A stretch of 5,573 bases of DNA, taken from positions 1-5,573 of the forward strand of contig JAJZQK010000279.1 of assembly GCA_021847625.1 (NCBI GenBank), read 5' to 3'. The translations under genes were made by a program, and so were the position numbers. The notes beneath the pieces are model-generated. The model worked only from the letters and a program-made list of their open reading frames with translations. It was not told the origin of the DNA and searched no databases. Within the stretch, counting starts at the first letter, position 1. The number at the start of each line of letters is the position of its first letter. This document shows positions 1-4,683 of the stretch, piece by piece. Source of the stretch: Chloroflexota bacterium (GTDB lineage: Bacteria; Chloroflexota; FW602-bin22; JAMCYS01).

Positions 1-2556
1 GGCGTCGCGCAGGGTGGCGATGGAGGTGTCGGACGACATTGCCACGTCCATCTGGCGGGTGAACTGGAACATCCGCCCCATCATCTCCAGCGTGTCGCCG
101 ATCTGGTCGTGCTCCCGCTTCGTCAAGCGGGCATCAACCCTGTCCATCTTCAGTTCGACCCGGAAGCCCAGCGCCTCCAGAATCTCCGCGATCGCTCGTG
201 CCCGCCGGCTGCGCCGCACGACGTCGGCCGCGCCCCCCGCGAAGCGGAAGGTGATGTAGTTCTTGCCCACGGATTGCCCGCAGTAGGTGTCCAGGGCGCT
301 GAAGTGATAGCCGACGCGGGCCGTGAAGTTGAGATAGCGGTCGGAGGCCAGGGCGTAGCTCGGGTCCTGGAAGGTGCGGTCCTGGTAAGGGTTGCGCAGG
401 GCCTGGCGCATCATCAGCGAGGCGAAGCCGCGCGTGTCGAGGTGGCGGGGGCCGTAGCGGGGCAGGCGCGGGTCGAGCATGCCGTTCACCAGGCGCGAGA
501 GCGGATAGGACGTGATCTGCGAGCGCTTGACCTTGCGGCTCCCCGCCGGGGCGTTGATCGCCCCGCCCAAATCTATTATGTACAAATCGATCGGCAGGAA
601 GATGTCGAGTAGCACGGCCTCAGAGCGGAAGTCGTCGATCAGCATGCCGATGCCGAACATCTCGGCGAAGGACCGCTCGTGGACGAACCGAGCGATGTCG
701 TGGAGGGTGCGGCAGTTCTGGGGCGAGAAGGCCGGGGAACGGGTGTCGGTGAGGTTGAGGGGAATGATGCAGTCGGCGAGCTTCTCCAGCACCTCGTACT
801 CCGGCTGCCCCTTCATGAAGGCGTTGATCACCGGCACGTCCGTCAAGAGCTCCCAGGCGTGGCCGCGGAACACCCGCCCCCAGATGGCGTCCACGGTGAC
901 GACCTCGCCCTCGGGGATGAGGCGCGTGGCGCGGCCCGTGCCGAGCAGCGTCGGCACCTGGAACTCGCGCGCCAGGGAAGCCATGTGGCCGATGGTGCTG
1001 CCCGTGTCGGTGACGACGGCCGCCGCGCGGTCCATTATCTGGACGAACTCGGGGGAGGAGAACGGCGCCACGAGGACGCCCCCCTTGGGGAACGTCGAGA
1101 GGTCGTCGCCGGTGCGCATGTGGATGGCCGGCCCTGCCCCTACGCCCGGCGAGGCGATGACGCCGCCCTGCACGAGCAACTGCTTGTCTATCCTGGGGGG
1201 CATGTCGAGTGTCTCCGGCGGCAGGACGCGGCGGATCGGCCGCGACTGGAGGAGGTAAAGCCGTCGGCGGCGGTCGAGCGCCCACTCCACGTCCTGGGGC
1301 GAGCCGAAATGGTCCTCCAGCTGCGCCACCCATTTGGCGAGGGTGCGGATCTCGGCCGGCTCCAGGCACGGGCAGTCCTGCGCCGCCTCCGGTACGGGCG
1401 ACTCGTGGACGGTGCCGCTGGGGTCGCCCACTAGTTCGGTGAGCTTGCGCGCGGCGCGGACCTCGATGTGGGGGTTGCGGCCGGTCCGCTCCACCAGGTA
1501 GACGTCGGGGTTGGCCTTCCCGTCGGCCAGGGTGGGGCCCAGCCCCCACACGGCGTGGATGACGACGTGGTCGCGCTCTACTTCCACCGGGTCGCGGGAG
1601 AAGGCGACGCCGCTAGCCAGCGCATCCACCATCACCACGCAGCCCACGCCCATATCGATCTCGTCGTCGGGCAGGCCGAGGTGGCGGCGGTAGAAGATGG
1701 CCGTGGGCGTGAAGAAGGAGGCGACAACCTCTCGGTAGGCGTCGAGGATGTTGGCGCGGACGACGTTGAGGACGGTGGCGTACTGGCCGGCAAAGGAAGC
1801 TTGCGTATCCTCGCTGACGGAGCTGGAGCGTAGGGCCACCCTGGGCGTGGGGTCCTTCCCGTAGCCCAGGTCGTCGTAGGCGGCCAGGAGGGCGGCGGCG
1901 AGGTCGTCGGGGACGGGCGCCTTGAGGATAGCGTCCCTGATCGCCTGACTGGCCTCTTCGTAGCCGCCCGGTTCGGCCAGGCCCAGCCGCGCGTCGATGA
2001 CCTCGACGACGTCGGCCGCCTCGATCAGGTAGCGGGAGGCGGCGGCGGTGATGCAGAAGCCGTTTGGTGTGGGCAGGTCGAGGCGGTTGTGAATCTCGGC
2101 GAGGTTGGCCATCTTGTTGCCCACGCGGTCGGCGAAGGTGCGGTCGGCCGCGGTGAGGGGCACGATCCAATCCTCGGCCCGGGCGGTGTCCTTCTCGCCC
2201 AGGAGGTCGATCAAGCAGGGCTCGACTCGCTCCAGGGCATCGACCAGGCTGGGGTAGCGGTTGTCGGAAATGACCTGCAGGCTCTCCACCATGCGCCTGG
2301 TGCTGGCATAGGCCTGGACGGCCTTGGTCTTGAGGAGGGCGAGCCCGAACATCTTGTCGCCGCGCAGCAGCACCTCGAGGTCGACGATCGTCTCCAGGAG
2401 CTCGTTGTTCGCCGTCAGCAGGTCGCGGAACTCGTGGTAGCGGAGCTTGAAGAGGCTGAGGAGCGCCACGTTATCGGACGTGCGGTCCTCGCGCAGGCCG
2501 ATTATCTCGGCGAAGCCCAGCAACCACGACCAGAGCTTCGACAGCCACCTCTTCAT
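1..2556 (-). CDS. PEP synthase/PPDK-like phosphotransferase with atypical C-terminal region (3' end off window)
   Basis: The frame is open for 852 codons from an ATG at 2556 to the left edge, with no stop, so the C-terminus is missing. Residues 1-125 are a mainly helical extension. An ATP-grasp PEP/pyruvate-binding domain follows (about 130-445): GNKMANLAEI (146-155) matches the GGKxAxLGEM nucleotide loop, ALRSSSVSEDTQASFAGQ (241-258) is the family arginine/serine signature, and LLQSRPIR (435-442) closes the domain. A swivelling domain (about 460-565) carries TDTGSTIGHMASLAREF, with His524 at the phosphohistidine position. Family members use ATP to phosphorylate this histidine and pass the phosphate to pyruvate or another acceptor. 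Residues 566-852 lack recognisable motifs of the PEP-binding TIM barrel of PpsA/PPDK; they contain CRTLHDIARFVHE (615-627) and DLYIIDLGG (657-665). Pyruvate as acceptor is therefore uncertain, and the protein may be a dikinase-like enzyme as in rifampicin phosphotransferases. The start lies 19 nt after the receiver gene stop and has only a weak ribosome binding site, which suggests translational coupling. Confidence 0.9.
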   Translation of the reverse strand, partial: MKRWLSKLWSWLLGFAEIIGLREDRTSDNVALLSLFKLRYHEFRDLLTANNELLETIVDLEVLLRGDKMFGLALLKTKAVQAYASTRRMVESLQVISDNRYPSLVDALERVEPCLIDLLGEKDTARAEDWIVPLTAADRTFADRVGNKMANLAEIHNRLDLPTPNGFCITAAASRYLIEAADVVEVIDARLGLAEPGGYEEASQAIRDAILKAPVPDDLAAALLAAYDDLGYGKDPTPRVALRSSSVSEDTQASFAGQYATVLNVVRANILDAYREVVASFFTPTAIFYRRHLGLPDDEIDMGVGCVVMVDALASGVAFSRDPVEVERDHVVIHAVWGLGPTLADGKANPDVYLVERTGRNPHIEVRAARKLTELVGDPSGTVHESPVPEAAQDCPCLEPAEIRTLAKWVAQLEDHFGSPQDVEWALDRRRRLYLLQSRPIRRVLPPETLDMPPRIDKQLLVQGGVIASPGVGAGPAIHMRTGDDLSTFPKGGVLVAPFSSPEFVQIMDRAAAVVTDTGSTIGHMASLAREFQVPTLLGTGRATRLIPEGEVVTVDAIWGRVFRGHAWELLTDVPVINAFMKGQPEYEVLEKLADCIIPLNLTDTRSPAFSPQNCRTLHDIARFVHERSFAEMFGIGMLIDDFRSEAVLLDIFLPIDLYIIDLGGAINAPAGSRKVKRSQITSYPLSRLVNGMLDPRLPRYGPRHLDTRGFASLMMRQALRNPYQDRTFQDPSYALASDRYLNFTARVGYHFSALDTYCGQSVGKNYITFRFAGGAADVVRRSRRARAIAEILEALGFRVELKMDRVDARLTKREHDQIGDTLEMMGRMFQFTRQMDVAMSSDTSIATLRDA

Positions 2557-2575
2557 CGTCTTGCACCCGTGGGTC

Positions 2576-2980
2576 CTAAACCTGCGACGGCGTCCGCCGC
2601 GTCAGTTCGCGCAGGCAGTCGCGCCGTTCTACTGCATCCTCGATCTTATCACATAGTCGGTGGGGGCTGATAGGGCGGGTGAGGTATTCGACGGAGCCGA
2701 GCTTGAGGGCCTGCACGGCCAGGTCCACCTGGCAGTGGCGGCCGAGGAGGATGATGGGCAGATCTGGATAGCGGTCGCGGACGGACCTGAGCACCGCCAG
2801 GCAGCGGTTGCCCATCTTATCGTCGGCGACGACCACGACGTCGGCCCGCTCGACGTCCCTGGCGTCGAGCTCCTCCCTCTCGCTCGCGGTGAGGACGACG
2901 GTCATCCCCGCCTCTTCCAGGGCCACGACGAGGGAGCCGAAGGGGTCGCCCCCCAACAGTATGCAATAACTCCGTGCCAT
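2576..2980 (-). CDS. Stand-alone degenerate response-regulator receiver domain protein
   Basis: A 134-aa protein that is a single receiver (CheY-like) domain with no output domain. The fold is readable: beta-1 CILLGGDP, beta-3 ADVVVVADDKMG, beta-4 DLPIILLGRH, then VDLAVQALKLGSVEYLTRPI, which matches the classic DxxxAVxAxKxGAxDYLxKPF stretch. Catalytic positions look altered. The acidic pair is Gly-Asp, the beta-4 Thr/Ser is Gly, and the beta-5 Lys is Arg. The phosphoacceptor site reads VVVADD, so the aligned residue is Ala or, with a one-residue shift, Asp. It may work without standard phosphorylation or as a binding partner. The ATG at 2980 is chosen because GGGAGG lies 8 nt upstream; the frame extends further up only into low-complexity, non-conserved sequence. 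It is the first gene of a unit with the PEP-synthase-like gene, and no histidine kinase is in the window. Confidence 0.88.
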   Translation of the reverse strand: MARSYCILLGGDPFGSLVVALEEAGMTVVLTASEREELDARDVERADVVVVADDKMGNRCLAVLRSVRDRYPDLPIILLGRHCQVDLAVQALKLGSVEYLTRPISPHRLCDKIEDAVERRDCLRELTRRTPSQV

Positions 2981-3098
2981 GGTTGGAACCTCCCGGCTGC
3001 CATTAGGGCAGCCTCCTGTTCCCCATCCGCGCCTCCCCCCGCCGGGAAGGCGCACCTCAATGATGCCCTCAGTCGGCTGCCAATCCTGGCCGGTCCCC

Positions 3099-3116
3099 AG
3101 CCCGCCTTGGCGGGCT
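3099..3116. other. GC-rich palindrome in the leader of the receiver gene
   Basis: AGCCCGCC-TT-GGCGGGCT is a perfect 8-bp inverted repeat with a 2-bp centre. On the plus strand it is followed by TTGTT, so it looks like an intrinsic terminator in that direction, but no plus-strand gene precedes it. For the minus-strand unit it would form a hairpin in the 5' leader, about 120 nt before the receiver start. It may be a REP-type repeat, a leader structure, or a terminator for antisense transcripts. Confidence 0.35.
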
Positions 3117-3137
3117 TTGTTGGCTGAGCCCGGCGCA

Positions 3138-3166
3138 TTTATGCCCGGGCGGCGGTCGTTCCGCAA
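3138..3166 (-). promoter_or_regulatory. Candidate sigma-70-type promoter for the receiver/PEP-synthase-like unit
   Basis: On the minus strand TTGCGG (3161-3166) lies 17 bp upstream of CATAAA (3138-3143), a reasonable but imperfect -35/-10 pair in otherwise GC-rich DNA. The CATAAA is flanked by a short inverted repeat, GCCCGG (3128-3133) and CCGGGC (3145-3150), which could be an operator or chance. Transcription from here would give a leader of roughly 150 nt before the receiver start. This is motif spotting only. Confidence 0.25.
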
Positions 3167-3238
3167 CCGTACCCAGATTGTCAGGCAGGGTTGGTGGTCG
3201 CCAGGACCCCGGAGACGACCTCGCCCCTACAAATGCCG

Positions 3239-3388
3239 GATGGATCCCCGCTTTCGCGGGGATGACCCGAGCAGCAAGAACCAGGCGAAGGCCCAGAACG
3301 ATGGATCCCCGCTTTCGCGGGGATGACACCGTGAGGGAGCCCCCGCCACCAGCCGCCCACGATGGATCCCCGCTTTCGCGGGGATGAC
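3239..3388. repeat. Three identical 28-bp palindromic repeats with 61-bp period (REP/dRS3-like or mini-CRISPR-like)
   Basis: Identical 28-bp units lie at 3239-3266, 3300-3327 and 3361-3388. Each has the core ATCCCCGC-TTTC-GCGGGGAT (8-bp stem, 4-nt loop), preceded by GATGG and followed by GAC. The two intervening segments (3267-3299 and 3328-3360) are both exactly 33 bp and unlike each other. The core resembles dispersed GC-hairpin elements of the REP or neisserial dRS3/NIME kind. Repeat length, spacing and the CCCCGC-N4-GCGGGGAT core also fit type I-E CRISPR repeats, which have about 29-bp repeats and a 61-bp period. No cas genes or AT-rich leader are visible and there are only three copies, so a dispersed intergenic repeat is somewhat more likely. 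The repeats themselves are certain; their class is not. Confidence 0.92.
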
Positions 3389-3449
3389 AAGGGCCGGTGC
3401 CACATGACGACCCTGTGACGAGGGCAGAGGCAGCGGCCAGGCCCAAGAG

Positions 3450-3487
3450 GGCGACCGTCCCGTGTTGCGGGACTCCCCGCGGTCGCC
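3450..3487. other. Nested inverted repeat (structured intergenic element)
   Basis: An outer 7-bp stem pairs GGCGACC (3450-3456) with GGTCGCC (3481-3487). It encloses an inner hairpin, GTCCCG-TGTTG-CGGGAC (3457-3473), with a 7-nt bulge at 3474-3480. It is not followed by a T tract on either strand, so it is not an obvious terminator. It could be a remnant of a repeat or a small structured RNA; no family was recognised. Confidence 0.35.
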
Positions 3488-3561
3488 GGCAGCCCCTACG
3501 GCATAGCGGCGTGCCTCTCCGCACACGACCATACGTCCGTCACACGTTGAACCAACCGGGC

Positions 3562-3582
3562 GGCAGGGGACGAGCCCCTGCC
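3562..3582 (-). terminator. Possible terminator hairpin of the transporter operon
   Basis: GGCAGGGG-ACGAG-CCCCTGCC forms a perfect 8-bp stem with a 5-nt loop, beginning 19 nt after the stop of the last gene of the right-hand operon. That position suits transcription termination, but on the minus strand the hairpin is followed by GCCCGGTTGG and not a U run, so it would be a weak intrinsic terminator. It could instead be an RNA-stabilising 3' hairpin or a copy of a dispersed palindrome. Confidence 0.3.
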
Positions 3583-3601
3583 CTACACCGTGCGTGGCCA
3601 C

Positions 3602-4342
3602 CTATGGCCGGGCGCCGGGTCCCCGGCCGAGCTGTTCTTCGACGATGGCCCGCAGTTGGCGGCCGGTTTGTTTGTTGGGCGCATAGATGCGCCACGCTTT
3701 CTTGCCCGACGCGCTGGCTACCAGCGTGTAGCGCGTCGGCATTAGGCCCACGTGCAACAGCGCGAGCAGGCCGATGCCCACCAGGAGCGGACCCGTGATC
3801 TCCAGCAAGGGCCAGAGCAGCGCCGCCACGATCAGGATGACGACGGCGACGAGCGCCTCGCCCCGGCGGTATTCCCGGCGCTGAGCGACCTCCCGAATCT
3901 GCGCATAAGCCAACGTTTCCAGCGTGCCGGCCTCTCCCGGCCACTGCGCCTGGGATTTGGACTCCTCCAGGTAGTGCCAGCGGAAGAGGCGCCGGGAGGT
4001 GGCGTAGATGCTCACCGCCTCCTGGGCCACGTCCTGCAAGGCGAACTTGGTGAAAGGGAAGTGGGCCTGCGTGAAATGGTGCTCGGCCAGGATCTCCTCG
4101 TCCGGCTCGAGCTGGGCTCGCACCTTGTTGTGGGCCAGCTCGCGCAGGAGCTCGTCCCGCCGCTTGAGGTAGGCCCGGTCGCGCACGTCGCCCAGCGCCC
4201 GCTGTTTGTCCAGGGCCGCCAGCTCGGCGGCGAGCACGTCGATATGCTGTTTGGCGGCTGCCTTCAGACCTGCCGTGGCCGCGGGCCGGACCTTGGCCTG
4301 CGAACGGTGGCCCGTCGACCGCGTCCTGCTAGCGCTAGCCAT
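3602..4342 (-). CDS. Two-span membrane protein with SHOCT-like helix and possible PH-like domain
   Basis: A 246-aa protein of unknown function. Residues 1-30 are basic and low complexity. Residues 31-75 are charged helix, with LDKQRALGDVRDRAYLKRRDE (44-64, broken here only by naming) resembling the L-x-G-x-Y-x-x-R-R-x-E-L-L pattern of SHOCT oligomerisation helices. Residues 78-155 include VSIYATSRRLFRW (110-122), similar to the TxRRLxR strand of bacterial PH-like domains. Two hydrophobic spans follow at about 163-181 and 183-202, then a basic tail with TRYTLVASASGKKAWRIY (203-220). The ATG at 4342 has AGGGGG 9 nt upstream. It is the last gene of the apparent operon, 19 nt after the 67-aa gene, and probably sits in the inner membrane with both ends in the cytoplasm. 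The domain assignments are pattern impressions. Confidence 0.8.
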   Translation of the reverse strand: MASASRTRSTGHRSQAKVRPAATAGLKAAAKQHIDVLAAELAALDKQRALGDVRDRAYLKRRDELLRELAHNKVRAQLEPDEEILAEHHFTQAHFPFTKFALQDVAQEAVSIYATSRRLFRWHYLEESKSQAQWPGEAGTLETLAYAQIREVAQRREYRRGEALVAVVILIVAALLWPLLEITGPLLVGIGLLALLHVGLMPTRYTLVASASGKKAWRIYAPNKQTGRQLRAIVEEQLGRGPGARP

Positions 4343-4361
4343 GACAATTTGCCCCCTGTCC

Positions 4362-4565
4362 TCAATCTTCGTACGGGTACTCGCCGGGTGAGACGCCGGA
4401 GGCGCGCCAGCCGGGGATGACGCTGATGACCAGGGCCAGCAGCAGGACGAAGAGGACGACGAAGGCGAACCACGGGTCGAACTCCACGAACAAGGCGTTG
4501 TAAGCCAGCCAAACCAGGGCGCCATAGAGGGCCAGGTTGATCGCTATCTGCCAGAACCTGTTCAT
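4362..4565 (-). CDS. Small two-span membrane protein (67 aa)
   Basis: No family recognised. The protein has two hydrophobic segments, about residues 6-27 and 31-51, joined by the short acidic turn VEFDP, with a polar tail ending GEYPYED. That pattern is a membrane hairpin. The start at 4565 is set by GAGGGGG 5 nt upstream, which overlaps the stop of the preceding 35-aa gene; the longer in-frame version starting near 4652 would run through that upstream gene in another frame and is less likely. Lying between the transporter, the microprotein and the larger membrane protein, it could be a small accessory subunit of a membrane complex. Confidence 0.75.
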   Translation of the reverse strand: MNRFWQIAINLALYGALVWLAYNALFVEFDPWFAFVVLFVLLLALVISVIPGWRASGVSPGEYPYED

Positions 4566-4575
4566 AGCTACCCCC

Positions 4576-4683
4576 TCACCCGCCGCCGTGGAGGACGAAC
4601 TGATAGAGCAAGGCCGCCGTGAGCAGGGCGAAGGCCAGCACGAGCAAGACAAAGCCCCACTGGTTGTTCAGGATCGCTTTCAT
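4576..4683 (-). CDS. Single-span membrane microprotein (35 aa)
   Basis: A short frame, MKAILNNQWGF..., encoding 35 residues: a short basic/polar start, one hydrophobic helix (about residues 10-31, ending LLYQFVLH) and a Gly-rich tail. Its ATG overlaps the transporter stop in an ATGA four-base overlap, and AAGGAG lies 5 nt upstream, so translational coupling is likely. Its stop is 10 nt before the next start. Small single-span proteins in this position often bind or stabilise the adjacent transporter, which is an inference here. Codon use is GC-rich like its neighbours. Confidence is limited by length, but overlap, ribosome binding site and hydrophobicity agree. Confidence 0.65.
   Translation of the reverse strand: MKAILNNQWGFVLLVLAFALLTAALLYQFVLHGGG

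Larger units (their letters stand above)
2981..3601. other. Long intergenic region without a credible gene
   Basis: About 620 bp separate the 246-aa membrane protein gene from the receiver gene. Open frames here translate to peptides such as SPRKRGS, PAKAGIH and HPRESGDP, which come from the palindromic repeats read in different frames and are not proteins. The region holds the 61-bp-period repeat array (3239-3388), hairpins at 3099-3116, 3450-3487 and 3562-3582, and a candidate promoter at 3138-3166. Two related tracts ending in CCCTACA occur near 3213-3232 and 3570-3587. No tRNA or known riboswitch was recognised. Confidence 0.75.

Noticed and set aside
512..1258. Long plus-strand open frame (248 codons) opposite the PEP-synthase-like gene
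   Set aside because: Its translation has no recognisable motif and it is fully antisense to a gene with clear ATP-grasp and phosphohistidine motifs; GC-rich genes commonly give such shadows.
620..1549. Minus-strand 309-codon frame rich in Arg, Pro, Gly and His
   Set aside because: It is a shifted frame of the PEP-synthase-like gene; the composition is typical of misread GC-rich codons.
3099..3116. Intrinsic terminator for the receiver/PEP-synthase-like unit
   Set aside because: It lies upstream of that unit and its T-rich side faces the plus strand, where no gene ends.
2981..3166. N-terminal extension of the receiver protein from a TTG at 3166
   Set aside because: The extra 62 residues are Gly/Pro/Arg-rich without domain similarity, overlap a palindrome and the candidate promoter, and a good ribosome binding site precedes the ATG at 2980.
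3069..3601. Several overlapping open frames on both strands across the repeat region
   Set aside because: Their peptides (SPRKRGS, PAKAGIH, HPRESGDP) are produced by the palindromic repeat read in several frames, a common artefact.
3752..4420. Plus-strand 222-codon frame opposite the 246-aa membrane protein
   Set aside because: The minus-strand frame has hydrophobic spans, a ribosome binding site and operon spacing; the plus frame has none of these.
4343..4525. Longer version of the 246-aa protein starting upstream at 4525
   Set aside because: It would overlap most of the 67-aa membrane protein gene, and the ATG at 4342 has a well-placed AGGGGG site.
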